DNA from: Ottowia testudinis
GTDB lineage: Bacteria > Pseudomonadota > Gammaproteobacteria > Burkholderiales > Burkholderiaceae_C
NCBI RefSeq assembly: GCF_017498525.1
Contig: NZ_CP071796.1
Location: 620,001-684,000 of the forward strand
DNA length: 64,000 nucleotides
Reading direction: 5' to 3'
Positions within the stretch are counted from its first letter, which is position 1, and every line of letters starts with the position of its first letter. The notes below the pieces were generated by a model. That model saw nothing but the letters and a program-made list of their open reading frames with translations, searched no databases and was not told the origin of the DNA. Shown piece after piece: positions 1 to 9,163 of this stretch. A program made the position numbers and the translations under genes.

Positions 1-711
1 GCTCGCCTTGAGGATGTGCCCGAGATCGCCCGTCAGCCCATCACTGATGTCGGCCGCCGCGCTGGCGATGCCGCGCAGGGCCTGGCCCAGCGTCAGGCGC
101 GGCGTGGGGCGCTCCAGCCGCTGGCGTGCGCTGGCCAGCACATCGGGCGGCAGCGTCCATTCGCCGCGCAGCGCGCCCAGCGCCAGCCGCGCATCGCCCA
201 GCGTGCCGCTGACCCACACATCGTCGCCGACCTGCGCGCCGTCGCGCCGCAGCGCTTGACCGGCGGGCACCTGGCCGAACACGGTGATGCAGATGTTGAG
301 CGGGCCGGCCGTGGTGTCGCCGCCGATCAGCGCGCAGCCGTGCGCGTCGGCCAGCGCGAACAGGCCGTGCGCGAAGGCGCCCAGCCAGCCTTCATCACGC
401 GCGCGCTCGGGCGGCAAGGCCAGTGCCAGGGTGAAGGCCAGCGGCTCGGCGCCCATCGCGGCCAGGTCGCTCAGGTTGACGGCCAGCGCCTTGTGGCCGA
501 GCGCGGCGGGGTCGACGTCGGCGAAGAAGTGGCGGCCTTCGACCAGCATGTCGGTGCTGACGGCCAGTTGCATGCCGGGCGCGGGCCGCAGCAGCGCGCA
601 GTCGTCGCCGATGCCGAGGACTACTGAATTGATAGCTGGTTGCGCTTGTCCATCAAGCGTTGGGGGCTGATTTCGCTTGAAGAAGCGCTCGATCAGCTCG
701 AATTCGCCCAT
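1..711 (-). CDS. thiL: Thiamine-phosphate (thiamine-monophosphate) kinase, C-terminus beyond window
   Basis: ThiL phosphorylates thiamine monophosphate to thiamine pyrophosphate with ATP, the last step of cofactor synthesis, in the cytosol. The visible 237 residues carry the family's GIGDDCALL metal-binding motif (about residues 33-41), STDMLVEGRHF (about 52-62) and ISDGL (about 222). The reading frame is open to base 1, so roughly the last quarter is missing. The start at 711 gives the usual MGEFELIERFF beginning. Residues about 14-29, between FFKR and the first motif, come from an in-frame copy of the palindromic repeat, making this loop longer and unlike other ThiL proteins. The next gene upstream on this strand ends at 730, so the two may be co-transcribed. 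Confidence 0.93.
   Translation of the reverse strand, partial: MGEFELIERFFKRNQPPTLDGQAQPAINSVVLGIGDDCALLRPAPGMQLAVSTDMLVEGRHFFADVDPAALGHKALAVNLSDLAAMGAEPLAFTLALALPPERARDEGWLGAFAHGLFALADAHGCALIGGDTTAGPLNICITVFGQVPAGQALRRDGAQVGDDVWVSGTLGDARLALGALRGEWTLPPDVLASARQRLERPTPRLTLGQALRGIASAAADISDGLTGDLGHILKAS
617..672. repeat. Palindromic repeat (CPE) copy inside thiL
   Basis: The plus strand reads TGATAGCTGGTTGCGCTTG, a short loop, then CAAGCG. The copy is in frame in thiL and encodes about residues 14-29 (NQPPTLDGQAQPAINS). Confidence 0.8.
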
Positions 712-729
712 GCCGCCTGCCGCGCCTGG

Positions 730-1578
730 TCAGCGCCCGCTCAGCGCGCCGGCGCGCTCGCGCACGCGGGCCACGCCATCGGCCAGGCGCCGCACACGGC
801 CGGCGCGGCGCATGGCGGCTTTCAGGAAGGCCATCATCAACGGGCCGCTGTCGAGCACGCCGTCGCCGGGGTCGAAGCCGTTCATGTGGAACTCGGGGTG
901 CCACTGCACGCCCATGACGAAGGGGTGGCCGGTGTGGCGAATGCCCTCGGGCACCCGGTCGATGGGGCTGCGCGCCTCCAGCACCAGGCCCTTGCCGAGC
1001 TGGTCGACGCACTGGTGGTGGATGCTGGTGACGCGCCGCGGCTCGTAGCCGTAGATGTCGGACAGCCGCGAGCCGGGCGTGAAATGCACCTCGTGGATCA
1101 GCCGGTCGTAGCGCTGCGTGTCGTTGTGCAGCACGGCGCCGGGCCACTGCGTGGGAATGTCCTGGATCAGCGTGCCGCCAAAGTACACGTTGAGCAGCTG
1201 GCAGCCCCGGCAGATGCCCAGCACCGGCTTGTCGGCCTCGATGAACCCGCGCAGCAGGCCCAGCTCGTAGTCGTCGCGGATGGGGTCGTATTCGGCCTTG
1301 TCGATCCAGGGTTTCTGGCCGTAGGTTTCGGGGCTGATGTCGATGCCGCCTTGCAGCACCAGGCCGTCCAGGTTGTCGACCAGATCGTGCAGCGGCGGGC
1401 GCTTGCGCTGGCGCGGCGCGCTCTGGTCGATGAAGGGAATCATCAACGCCACCACGCCGTGCGACATGATCCAGGTGGCCATGCCGCTTTCCAGGAATTG
1501 CAGGCGCTTGGTGGGCAGCCCCAGGCCGGGCGGCGGGTTGTGCAGCAGGCGGGCGGAGATGCCGATGCGCAGGGTCAT
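730..1578 (-). CDS. Class I glutamine amidotransferase-like protein (peptidase C26, PuuD-like)
   Basis: This is a cytosolic hydrolase of the gamma-glutamyl-gamma-aminobutyrate hydrolase type. The motif GICRGCQLLNV places the nucleophile at about Cys123, and GVQWHPEF supplies the His227/Glu229 pair of the triad. The GGIDISPETYG segment (about 78-87) is typical of the family. At 282 aa it has normal length with a basic, low-complexity tail. PuuD itself cleaves gamma-Glu-GABA in putrescine breakdown, but no other puu gene is in view, so the substrate is open. The start at 1578 (MTLRIGISARLL) matches the family N-terminus. It lies 18 bases before thiL on the same strand. Confidence 0.85.
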   Translation of the reverse strand: MTLRIGISARLLHNPPPGLGLPTKRLQFLESGMATWIMSHGVVALMIPFIDQSAPRQRKRPPLHDLVDNLDGLVLQGGIDISPETYGQKPWIDKAEYDPIRDDYELGLLRGFIEADKPVLGICRGCQLLNVYFGGTLIQDIPTQWPGAVLHNDTQRYDRLIHEVHFTPGSRLSDIYGYEPRRVTSIHHQCVDQLGKGLVLEARSPIDRVPEGIRHTGHPFVMGVQWHPEFHMNGFDPGDGVLDSGPLMMAFLKAAMRRAGRVRRLADGVARVRERAGALSGR

Positions 1579-1603
1579 GGCGGGATATGCGGCGGGTGGC
1601 TAC

Positions 1604-1670
1604 GAATAAAAGTGGCCGCTCGCGCTGGCGGAGAAAGCGCGAGCAGCTATCAAATATAGAGTATTCGAGC
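1604..1670. repeat. Palindromic repeat (CPE) copy, intergenic
   Basis: Both arms are visible: AGTGGCCGCTCGCGCTGG and AAAGCGCGAGCAGCTATC. The copy fills the gap between the amidotransferase and the ybdK-like gene. Confidence 0.85.
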
Positions 1671-1673
1671 GGT

Positions 1674-2798
1674 TCATGCATCGCGCCCGCGAAACCGCTG
1701 CGCCGCTTGCCGGATGACTTCGCCCAGCAGGCGCTCCTTGGCTTGGCGCTCGCGCAGCCAGCGCGCGTCGTTGCGGTTGTCGAGCACGTCCTTGCGCAGC
1801 AGGGCCAGCGCATCGGTGGCCTGGCATGCGGTGGCAAAAGGCTGCAGGCGCTCCATGGTCGACAGCAGGTGGTCGCGCAGCGGCAGGTGCTCGCCGCCGA
1901 CGGGGTCGACATATACCGCGTCCAGCCCGAAGCGGCAGGCCTGAAAGCGGTTGTAGCCATAGACCAGGTAGTCGTCTTCCACCGGTGCAAAGGGCCGTTC
2001 TTGCTGGAACCACGCCGCCAGCGACTGCACCAAGCCTGCCAGCGCGGCGGCGCGTTCCACCGTGAGCGGCGTGTCGAACACGCGCACTTCGATGGTGCCG
2101 TATTCGGGCTTGGGGCGGATGTCCCAGTAGAAGTCCTTCATGCTCTTGACGACGCCGGTGCGCGTCATCTTGTCGAAGTAGGCGCCGAACTCGTCCCACG
2201 TCAGCACGCAGGGCGCGCGGCCCGACAGCGGAAAGGCAAACACCGAGTTCAGCCGCGCTGAATCAAATGCCGTGTCCTGCCCCTGCACGTAGGGGCTGGA
2301 GGCCGCCAGCGCGATGAAGTGCGGGATGTAGCGGCTCATGCAGTGCAGCGTGTACAGCGCGGTGTCGGCATCGGGGCAGCCCACGTGCACGTGCTGGCCG
2401 AAAATGGTGAACTGCTTGGTCAGGTAGCCGTACAGCGCCGACAGCTCGTGAAAGCGCGGCTTGTCGTAAATGCGCTGCTGATGCCACTGCTGAAACGGGT
2501 GCGTGCCACCGCCCACGACGGCGATGTTGAGCTTGTCGGCGCATTGCACCAACGCATCGCGGATCCGCGACAGCTCGGCCAGCGCCTGTTGCGACGTTTC
2601 GCACACGCCGGTGGAGATTTCGATCATGCCGGCCGTCATCTCCGGCACCACGCTGCCCGGCAGCTGGTGGCGTGCCATCAGGCGCAGCATGTCGTCGGCG
2701 TAGTGCGCCAGGTCGTAATCGTTGGTGTTGACCAGCTGCAGTTCCAGCTCGACGCCGAGCGTCAGCGCCGCGGATTGGCCAAAAGATTCCAGCGTCAT
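1674..2798 (-). CDS. ybdK: Carboxylate-amine ligase, YbdK / glutamate-cysteine ligase type 2 family
   Basis: Members of this family join an amino acid to a carboxylate with ATP; E. coli YbdK has weak gamma-glutamylcysteine synthetase activity. The protein begins [20 protein letters not shown], and GVELELQLV (about 15-23) is the typical first strand. Other family segments are [23 protein letters not shown] and HVHVGCPD (metal/ATP site), and [12 protein letters not shown]. At 374 aa it has normal length. The start at 2798 overlaps the stop of the antiporter gene by four bases (ATGA), showing translational coupling. The true physiological substrate cannot be read from the sequence. Confidence 0.88.
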   Translation of the reverse strand: MTLESFGQSAALTLGVELELQLVNTNDYDLAHYADDMLRLMARHQLPGSVVPEMTAGMIEISTGVCETSQQALAELSRIRDALVQCADKLNIAVVGGGTHPFQQWHQQRIYDKPRFHELSALYGYLTKQFTIFGQHVHVGCPDADTALYTLHCMSRYIPHFIALAASSPYVQGQDTAFDSARLNSVFAFPLSGRAPCVLTWDEFGAYFDKMTRTGVVKSMKDFYWDIRPKPEYGTIEVRVFDTPLTVERAAALAGLVQSLAAWFQQERPFAPVEDDYLVYGYNRFQACRFGLDAVYVDPVGGEHLPLRDHLLSTMERLQPFATACQATDALALLRKDVLDNRNDARWLRERQAKERLLGEVIRQAAQRFRGRDA

Positions 2799-4060
2799 GT
2801 CAGCGATCCTGGTGGGCTGTCGCCGCCGGAAGAATCGGCGCCGCGCCAGGGTTTGACGGTTTCGCGCGCGCGCGTCAGCGCCAGGCCGACCAGCACGGCG
2901 CCCAGCAGCTCGGTGATCAAAATCACCGGCAGCGCGATGGCGGCCACGCGCGCGCCAATGCCGTGCGAGGCGACCACGAATTGCGAGGTCAGCAGCAGCG
3001 CGACCGACGACATGGGCAGCAGCGCCACGCCCACCCACAGCGATTGCCGCAGCGACAGCCCACTGGCCGGCCCCGTCAGCAACAGGCTTGCCAGCTTGGC
3101 CGACATGCGCGCGGCGATCAGTGCCAGCGCGGCCCAGGTGATGACGCCGCCCCAGTCGGCCTGCGCGGCCATGGACGACACCAGCACGAACATCAGCACA
3201 TTGAGCATGGCCGCCGCGGTGCCCAACTGGCGCGGCCAGACCCACGGCCGGGGGTGCAGCTGCTTGAGCACGATGCCCGCCAGCAGCGTGGCCAGCGGCG
3301 CCGAGCCGCCTAGCGGCGTGGTTACCGCCGTGCAGGCGCCCAGCAGCGCCAGGATGACGATGGCGGTGTCCTGGCTGGTCGGGTGCAGTAGCTTGAAGGC
3401 GCCGATCAAAAGCGCCGCCAGCAGCCCGCCGACCAGCAGCGAAATGCCCAGCACCGCCGCCGACGAGGCAAGCGACGCCATCAAGCTGGCGTCGCCCCGG
3501 TCGATGCTGCGCAGCATGGCGGTGCCGGCGGTCAGCGCATAGAGCGTGTTGAGCGTGGCCAGCGCGATGGCGCGGTCGGTCACCGGGCCGCTGGCGCGCA
3601 GGTCGGACACCACGCGCATCAGCACCGCGGGCGACGCCGCCACCGACACCACGGCCAGCGCGCGCGCCACCGGCACATCCAGCCCCAGCGCCCGCAGCAG
3701 CACGAAGGCGACGGCAAATGTCAGCAGCGCTTCGACCAAGCTTTGCACCAGCACCATCGGGTTGTGGCGAAACCAGCGCAGCGACAGCCGCGCGCCGGCC
3801 TCGAACAACACCACGGCGATGCCCAGTTCCAGCAGGTACAGGCCCACGCCGTGCAATGGCCAGGCGGCGCCGGCAAAGCCCGCCAGGCCGATGAGGGTGC
3901 CAAACACGGCATAGCCGACGATCTTGGGCAGGCCGCTGAACCGCTGCACCAAGTGCCCGGCCAGCGCCGCGAGCGCCAGCAGCAGCGCCCATTCGAGCGT
4001 CAGCGGGCCCGGTGTCGATTGCAGGCGCTCGGCCCAGGAAGCGGTCGATGGATCAAACAA
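2795..4060 (-). CDS. Cation:proton antiporter, CPA2 (KefB/NhaP-like) membrane domain protein
   Basis: This is an inner-membrane Na+/H+ or K+/H+ exchanger of the CPA2 superfamily. About twelve hydrophobic segments cover residues 20-400. The family patterns [16 protein letters not shown] (about 44), [18 protein letters not shown] (about 77) and [19 protein letters not shown] (about 238) are visible. No C-terminal RCK/TrkA-N domain follows; the protein ends shortly after the last helix at 421 aa. It overlaps ybdK by four bases, so the two are co-translated. Because KefB systems are gated by glutathione, pairing with a glutamate-cysteine-ligase-like enzyme is suggestive, but that link is inference. 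Confidence 0.85.
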   Translation of the reverse strand: MFDPSTASWAERLQSTPGPLTLEWALLLALAALAGHLVQRFSGLPKIVGYAVFGTLIGLAGFAGAAWPLHGVGLYLLELGIAVVLFEAGARLSLRWFRHNPMVLVQSLVEALLTFAVAFVLLRALGLDVPVARALAVVSVAASPAVLMRVVSDLRASGPVTDRAIALATLNTLYALTAGTAMLRSIDRGDASLMASLASSAAVLGISLLVGGLLAALLIGAFKLLHPTSQDTAIVILALLGACTAVTTPLGGSAPLATLLAGIVLKQLHPRPWVWPRQLGTAAAMLNVLMFVLVSSMAAQADWGGVITWAALALIAARMSAKLASLLLTGPASGLSLRQSLWVGVALLPMSSVALLLTSQFVVASHGIGARVAAIALPVILITELLGAVLVGLALTRARETVKPWRGADSSGGDSPPGSLT

Positions 4061-4136
4061 ACGGCAAGTCCTTGATGGGGAAGGGCCATGCTAACCGCAT
4101 CGCCCGCCGGCGCCCACTTGGATCGTGGACAGGCTC

Positions 4137-6173
4137 TCAGCCGTCTGGCGTCACGCGCTTGGCGGCGGCAGGCGCGGCGCGGCGCTTGAGCCGCAGCGGC
4201 AGCACGAAAGACAGCGGCTCGCGCAGTGCGCGCCAGCCCAGCGCGCGGTACACACGCCGCCGGTCCACCGCCGGCACGTTCTGCGCCGTCAGGGCCAGCT
4301 TGAAGGCGAGCGTGAAGCTGAGCGCCAGGTTCATCAGCCCCGTGATGACGATGCCCCCCACCGCCCAGCCCAGGGCTGGCTGGTGCAGCACGCCCATGCC
4401 GAGTTCGTGCACGGCGGCGGCGATCTGCCCCGCCACCAGAGTCACGTGGCGCACCTCGAACGGAATGCCGAAGAAGCTCACGATCGGCGGCACCAGCCCC
4501 AACATCAACCCGAGCGAGATGTTGGCGGTGTAGCCCGAAATGTGCTCGCGCCAATAGCGGCCCCAGCGCGCCGCGCGCTCGCGGCCCAGCCAGCGCGTGA
4601 AGCGCGGGTGGTGCGCCAGCACCGAGTCGAGGCGGTTGAAGACGAACCAGTTCTCGATCCAGCCGGCGACGATGCTGGAGGCGAACAGCAGCACGCCGGT
4701 GGCCGCGGCGAACAGGGCTGTCGGGCCCAGCAGGTGGTGATGAGCCAGGATGTATTGCGCGTGGTAGGGGTCCATCACCCCCGTCCAGCCCAGCTTTTGC
4801 AGCACCAAGGCGACGACGATGGCCACCGGGATCACCAGGCCGACGTTGCCCAGAATGGCGGCGAACTGCGAGCGCAACAGGTAGACCATCTCGTCGACGA
4901 AGTGCTCGGTCTGCTCGGGCGTGTTCATGTTTTTCAGCTGCGCCGCCATGGCCGGCGCCGTCATCGCCGGCTGCTTGGTGGCCACCGTCCAGTGCAGCAG
5001 CATGATGATGACGAACGACACCGCGTAGTTGATGCCCGCGTACAGCCCGCCCCAGAAGGCCGACAGCGCGAGCGCCCCCAGCGCCAGCTTGATCCAGGTG
5101 GTCAAGGCCAGCACGGCGCCGCCGCCGGCCGCCGCGCCCAGCATGTGCACGTACTCCCCGGCGTCGCGCGTGATGTAGTGCTGCCCGGTTTCGGCGTTGC
5201 GTTCGGTCACCTTGGCGGCCAGCAGCTCGGTGCTGGACGACCACAGCGCGCGCATGCTGGCGCTGTCCTGGCTGACCTTGACCAGGTGCGACAGCAATTG
5301 CGCCGTGGCTTGCGCCGGCGAGTCGGTCTCCAGGCACAGCAGCAGCGCCTTCACGCGCAGGATGCGCTGGCGCAACTGGCGCAGCTGAAACTCGATGTTC
5401 ACCGAGATGCCATGCTCCTGCAGGTGCGAATACACCGTGGAAGCCGCGGCGCGGCAGGCGTCGAGCTGCTCGAGCAGGTTCGCGGCGGCCACCTGCGCCG
5501 GCGCGCTTTGGCGTCCATCGGCCAGCACGGCGCGGCGCAGCGCCTCGAACACGATGGGCAAGTCCTCGAACGGGCGCCCATCGCGCGCCTCTGGCGACAT
5601 GCGCAGCCGCACGTCGGCCGACTGACCCACCGCGCTGATCTGGCTGGTGGCGTAGGCCAGCGCATCCATCAGCGAGCGCAGCGCATAGTCCGGCACGCGC
5701 GATGGCGCGCCCAGGGGTTCGGCGCGAAACAGCACGATGCGCAGCCGGCGCAGCGTGCGTGCGTCCAGCGCGCGCAGCCAGCGGGCATCGAAATCGCTCG
5801 GAAACAGCAGGGTGAACAGCTCGCTCAGATCGGTCGTTTCGGGCGTGGGCGGCAGCCAGCGCCGGCGCAGGCGCCGCATCAGTTCATTGACGAAGGTGCC
5901 ATGCGACGCAAATCCCAGGTCGGCCAGCAAGGGCGTGGCATCCACCGTGGTCAGGAACTCTTCCCACCATTGGTGCCACAGCTTCAGCCAATCGGGCCGC
6001 AGCTCGGCGGCGTCGATCAACATGCGCACGCGCGCCACCGCCACGTCCGGGTTCTGCGCCTCACCGCGCACCCAGTCGAGCAGGCCGATCAGCCACAGGT
6101 GGCGTTCGGCCAGCGGCGCGTGCGGGTCGATCGCACGCAGCAGGTCGATCAGCTCCAGTTGCGGGGTGGTCAT
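4137..6173 (-). CDS. Membrane protein of the 'site-specific recombinase' (Gcr/COG4389) family
   Basis: This 678-aa protein has a soluble, helical N-terminal half (to about 330) and a C-terminal half with several membrane segments (for example AFWGGLYAGINYAVSFVII and GLVIPVAIVVALVLQKLGW). The layout and sequence match the betaproteobacterial family labelled site-specific recombinase. The name comes from a gonococcal gene; no known recombinase catalytic motif can be seen, and the membrane half makes a recombinase role doubtful. True function is unknown. The start MTTPQLELIDLLRAIDPHAP fits the family. It stands alone between the antiporter and apaG on the same strand. Confidence 0.75.
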   Translation of the reverse strand: MTTPQLELIDLLRAIDPHAPLAERHLWLIGLLDWVRGEAQNPDVAVARVRMLIDAAELRPDWLKLWHQWWEEFLTTVDATPLLADLGFASHGTFVNELMRRLRRRWLPPTPETTDLSELFTLLFPSDFDARWLRALDARTLRRLRIVLFRAEPLGAPSRVPDYALRSLMDALAYATSQISAVGQSADVRLRMSPEARDGRPFEDLPIVFEALRRAVLADGRQSAPAQVAAANLLEQLDACRAAASTVYSHLQEHGISVNIEFQLRQLRQRILRVKALLLCLETDSPAQATAQLLSHLVKVSQDSASMRALWSSSTELLAAKVTERNAETGQHYITRDAGEYVHMLGAAAGGGAVLALTTWIKLALGALALSAFWGGLYAGINYAVSFVIIMLLHWTVATKQPAMTAPAMAAQLKNMNTPEQTEHFVDEMVYLLRSQFAAILGNVGLVIPVAIVVALVLQKLGWTGVMDPYHAQYILAHHHLLGPTALFAAATGVLLFASSIVAGWIENWFVFNRLDSVLAHHPRFTRWLGRERAARWGRYWREHISGYTANISLGLMLGLVPPIVSFFGIPFEVRHVTLVAGQIAAAVHELGMGVLHQPALGWAVGGIVITGLMNLALSFTLAFKLALTAQNVPAVDRRRVYRALGWRALREPLSFVLPLRLKRRAAPAAAKRVTPDG

Positions 6174-6248
6174 CTCAGGGGCCCATCACGCCGGCGCCGG
6201 GGTCGTTGGGCGCGGCAAGGTCATGCGGTGGTTCAGTGGCTCGATACA

Positions 6249-6282
6249 GCCACGCCGCTGACGTTGTCCGCAGCGGCGTGGC
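6249..6282. other. Perfect 12-bp hairpin between apaG and the recombinase-family gene
   Basis: GCCACGCCGCTG (6249-6260) pairs with CAGCGGCGTGGC (6271-6282) around a 10-base loop. No T-run follows on the minus strand, so it is not a classic intrinsic terminator for apaG. It could be an attenuator or RNA-stabilising stem. Confidence 0.5.
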
Positions 6283-6302
6283 GCCAGGGGCGGCTCAGGA
6301 TA

Positions 6303-6695
6303 TCAGTGCAGGACGCGGCCGCCGCCGGGCCCGCCAGCGGCGTCCAGCACGAACATCGGGATCGGCACCTCGAAGCGTTCGCCGTCCTCGGCCACGCAAA
6401 AATAGCTGCCATGCATGGTGCCGCTGGGCGTGCGCAGGCGCGAACCGCTGGTGTACTGAAAGGCCTCGCCGGGCCGCAGCAGCGGCTGTTGGCCCACCAC
6501 GCCCAGGCCCTTGACTTCTTCCACGTGGCCGCGTGAGTCGGTGATGATCCAGTGGCGCGAAATCAGTTGCGCCGGCACCTCGCCCGTGTTGTGCACGGTG
6601 ATGGTGTAGGCAAAGCCGAACAACTCGCGCGCCGGCTCCGACTGGTCGGGCAAGTATTGCGGGTCGATCTCGACGCTGAACTGGTATTTGGGCAT
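6303..6695 (-). CDS. apaG: ApaG family protein
   Basis: ApaG is a small fibronectin-III-like beta-sandwich protein linked to Co2+/Mg2+ resistance; its biochemical role is unsettled. The 130-aa product shows the family segments FAYTITVHNTG (about 28), LISRHWIITDSRG (about 43), the glycine-rich VKGLGVVGQQPLLRPGE (about 60) and the GTMHGSY motif (about 92). Length is normal. The start at 6695 gives MPKYQFSVEI. It is divergent from rpe with 54 bases between starts, so both promoters must lie in this short gap. Confidence 0.95.
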   Translation of the reverse strand: MPKYQFSVEIDPQYLPDQSEPARELFGFAYTITVHNTGEVPAQLISRHWIITDSRGHVEEVKGLGVVGQQPLLRPGEAFQYTSGSRLRTPSGTMHGSYFCVAEDGERFEVPIPMFVLDAAGGPGGGRVLH

Positions 6696-6749
6696 CCATG
6701 AATGGTAACGTCGGCGCCGCGCATGGCGCGTAGGCGAAAATCCAGCGCC

Positions 6750-7433
6750 ATGAGCCGCACCTACCGCATCGCCCCGTCCATTCTCTCAGCCGACTTCACA
6801 CGCCTGGGCGAGGAGGTGAAAAACGTCATCGCCGCCGGCGCCGACTGGATTCACTTCGACGTCATGGACCACCATTACGTGCCCAACCTGACCTTCGGCC
6901 CCATGATCTGCGCCGCGCTCAAGCCGCACGCCGTGCGCGCCGACGGCACGCCGGTGCCGATGGACGTGCACATGATGGTGCAGCCGGTCGATGCGCTGGC
7001 GCAGGCCTTCGCGCAGGCTGGCGCCGACTTCATCAGCTTTCACCCCGACGCCACGCCGCACGCGCACCGCAGCGTGCAGGCCATCCGCGCCGCCGGTGCC
7101 AAGCCGGGGCTGGTGTTCAACCCCGCCGCGCCGCTCGACGTGCTGGATTGGCTGATCGACGACATCGACCTGATCCTGATCATGAGCGTCAATCCAGGCT
7201 TTGGCGGGCAGTCCTTCATTGACAGCGCCTTGCGCAAGGTGGAGGCCGCCCGCAAGCGGATTGACTCCTCGGGCCGCGACATCCGGCTGGAAGTGGATGG
7301 CGGCATCAAGCCCGCCAACATCCGGCAGGTGGCCGATGCGGGCGCCGACTCCTTTGTCGCCGGCAGTGCGATCTTTGGTCAGCCGGACTATGCGGCCGTG
7401 ATCAACCAGATGCGGCGAGAGCTAAAAAAATAA
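6750..7433 (+). CDS. rpe: Ribulose-phosphate 3-epimerase
   Basis: Rpe interconverts ribulose-5-phosphate and xylulose-5-phosphate in the pentose phosphate pathway. The TIM-barrel motifs are all present: [15 protein letters not shown] (about 8), the metal/catalytic [17 protein letters not shown] (about 36), [12 protein letters not shown] (about 148), LEVDGGI (about 183) and VAGSAIFG near the end. Length is the usual 227 aa. An upstream in-frame codon exists at 6702, but 6750 gives the normal [10 protein letters not shown] beginning. The stop codon lies within the start of a palindromic repeat copy. The common neighbours gph and trpE do not follow here. Confidence 0.97.
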   Translation: MSRTYRIAPSILSADFTRLGEEVKNVIAAGADWIHFDVMDHHYVPNLTFGPMICAALKPHAVRADGTPVPMDVHMMVQPVDALAQAFAQAGADFISFHPDATPHAHRSVQAIRAAGAKPGLVFNPAAPLDVLDWLIDDIDLILIMSVNPGFGGQSFIDSALRKVEAARKRIDSSGRDIRLEVDGGIKPANIRQVADAGADSFVAGSAIFGQPDYAAVINQMRRELKK

Positions 7434-7466
7434 TAGCTGTTCGCGCTTGCCAGATATGCGCTGGCG
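7419..7466. repeat. Palindromic repeat (CPE) copy at the 3' end of rpe
   Basis: The copy reads AATAATAGCTGTTCGCGCTTG and then a weaker right arm. It supplies the rpe stop region and fills the gap between convergent rpe and the DsrE-like gene. Confidence 0.75.
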
Positions 7467-7472
7467 GCCAAC

Positions 7473-7907
7473 TCAAGGCTTGATGTAGGCGTATCCCTCG
7501 CGCGTCTGCAGCTTGGCGATGCGGGCCACGCCCGAGGGCGTGAACTCGGCGTCCATGCTGAACTGCTCCTTTTTCAGGTTGCGGTTGCGCAGCGTGATCT
7601 CGCACACCTCGAACTTCACGCCGCGGGCCTTCAGCGCGCTGACGAGCGAGGCGTAGTCGATGTTGGGGTTCTTCGCGTCCTTGGCGCCATCCAGCAGAAA
7701 GTCCACGCCGTCGGCGTGCGTCACGACCATGATCTGCGTCTTGGGCTCCACGTCCAGGTGGTTGCGGATGTTGCGCAGGCCCTTGGTGGCCTGCGCGCTG
7801 GCATCGTCGATGTGATAGACCACCTTGTCCTGTGCCCAGGCGCCGGCGGCGGCCAGGCTCAGCGCGGCGGCGGCCAGCAGGGCCCGCGCGGTCTTGTTCA
7901 GCGTCAT
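7473..7907 (-). CDS. Secreted DsrE/DsrF-like family protein
   Basis: The 144-aa product has a clear Sec signal peptide (LLAAAALSLAAAGAWA, cleavage after AWA at about 24) and a DsrE-like alpha/beta fold: KVVYHIDDASAQATKGLRN, then IMVVTHADGVDFLLDG and LKARGVKFEVCEITLRNRN. Members are linked to sulfur relay or are of unknown role. A single cysteine remains in FEVCEITL, where cytosolic homologues use a reactive Cys. The start at 7907 is preferred over 7931 because CGGAGAC sits at proper distance upstream. It converges on rpe. Periplasmic location is inferred from the signal peptide; substrate is unknown. Confidence 0.8.
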   Translation of the reverse strand: MTLNKTARALLAAAALSLAAAGAWAQDKVVYHIDDASAQATKGLRNIRNHLDVEPKTQIMVVTHADGVDFLLDGAKDAKNPNIDYASLVSALKARGVKFEVCEITLRNRNLKKEQFSMDAEFTPSGVARIAKLQTREGYAYIKP

Positions 7908-8082
7908 GGCTTGTCTCCGTTGAGCGTTCATGCTGGCGCCGAAACTAACACAGCCCACCCCGGCCTGCATCAATAACCTCGACGGCAGCTTGGCCGAGGG
8001 GTGCGCGGATGGTGCGGTGGGTGAGCGGCGCCGCGAAACGGCGCCGCTGCAAGTCACGCCGTTGTGCCGCAAACTGTCGGCC

Positions 8083-8904
8083 ATGACGACCACCGCCGCC
8101 CCCCGCCAACCCACGCTCTTCATCCCGCACGGCGCGGGCCCGTGCTTCTTCATGGATTGGAACCCGGCCGATGCCTGGGACAAGACCGCCGCCTTTTTGC
8201 GCGGCATTCCGGCCAGTCTGCCCGCGCCGCCCCAGGCCATCTTGTTGGTCACGGCGCACTGGCAGGCGCCGCAGCCCAGCATGAGCAGCGCCGCCCGGCC
8301 GGGCATGCTGTTCGACTACCACGGCTTTCCACCGCACACCTACGGGCTGAGTTACCCCGCGCCCGGCGCGCCCGTGCTGGCGGGGCGCGTGAGTGAACTG
8401 CTCGCGCAAGCTGGCTTTGCGCCGGTGCAGGACGCCGGGCGCGGCTACGACCATGGCACGTTCATTCCGCTCAAGGTGGCGTTTCCAGACGCCGCCTTGC
8501 CCGTGCTGCAACTGTCGCTGCTGCAAAGCCTGGATGCGGCCGATCACGTGCGGCTGGGCCAGGCGCTGGCGCCGTTGCGCGACGAAGGCGTGCTCATCAT
8601 CGGCAGCGGCATGAGCTACCACAACATGAGTGGGTATGGCGATCCGCGTTCGACGCCCGTGGCGGCTGAGTTCGACCGCTGGCTGAGCGAGACCGTGGCG
8701 CTGCCGGCCGCCGAACGCAACGCGCGGCTGGCCAGCTGGGACACGGCCAGCGGGCCATCTGGCCGCCTGAGCCACCCGCCGCGCGCCGAAGAACACCTGC
8801 TGCCCCTGCACGTGGTGGCCGGCGCGGCCGGCGATAGCCGAGGCGCCCGGGTGTTCACCGACCGCGTGCTGGCGGTCGATCTTTCGGCGTTCCGGTTCGA
8901 TTGA
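8083..8904 (+). CDS. DODA-type extradiol aromatic ring-opening dioxygenase (LigB superfamily)
   Basis: This is a non-haem iron (or zinc) enzyme of the class III extradiol family, which opens catecholic rings. Metal-ligand histidines are expected in FIPHGAGPCF (His16), VTAHWQ (about residue 57), YDHGTFIPL (about 125) and GSGMSYHN (about 182), all present. At 273 aa it has normal length for YgiD/DODA proteins. The start at 8083 gives MTTTAAPRQPTLFIPHG. No other aromatic catabolism gene is near, so the substrate cannot be assigned. It is divergent from the DsrE-like gene, with 175 bases between. Confidence 0.88.
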   Translation: MTTTAAPRQPTLFIPHGAGPCFFMDWNPADAWDKTAAFLRGIPASLPAPPQAILLVTAHWQAPQPSMSSAARPGMLFDYHGFPPHTYGLSYPAPGAPVLAGRVSELLAQAGFAPVQDAGRGYDHGTFIPLKVAFPDAALPVLQLSLLQSLDAADHVRLGQALAPLRDEGVLIIGSGMSYHNMSGYGDPRSTPVAAEFDRWLSETVALPAAERNARLASWDTASGPSGRLSHPPRAEEHLLPLHVVAGAAGDSRGARVFTDRVLAVDLSAFRFD

Positions 8905-8923
8905 GCGGCTGCCTGGGTCTTTT

Positions 8924-8973
8924 GGCCGCCAGCGCTTGACCAATCAGCGCAAGCAGCTATGGATTCAGGAGTA
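8924..8973. repeat. Palindromic repeat (CPE) copy, intergenic
   Basis: CCAGCGCTTGACC and AGCGCAAGCAGCTATGG arms, followed by the ATTCAGGAG tail also seen upstream of 9690 and in hemE. The rest of the 8905-9163 gap holds no gene I can support. Confidence 0.82.
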
Positions 8974-9163
8974 AGCGGCGGCGCGTGATGCCAGCCGCCG
9001 GTGCGGCCGTCAGGCGGCTTCGCTGGAGTCCGCCCGGCGCCGCCGGTATCGATGGGCGCTACCAACCGGGCGAGTTGCGGCCACTCAGTGCATTCTTGTG
9101 CGCTGGGCCGCACCGCCGCGCCCACACTCGCGCTCCATGTTCAACCTACCCCGTGGAGCGCCC

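Noticed and set aside
1674-3992. Apparent 772-aa fusion including ybdK
   Set aside because: The extra N-terminal part is the antiporter gene read in a wrong frame; the real start is 2798.
4125-6536. Very long plus-strand open frame (803 codons) opposite the recombinase-family gene
   Set aside because: Composition is His/Gln/Arg-rich nonsense typical of an antisense frame in high-GC DNA; the minus strand has a coherent family protein.
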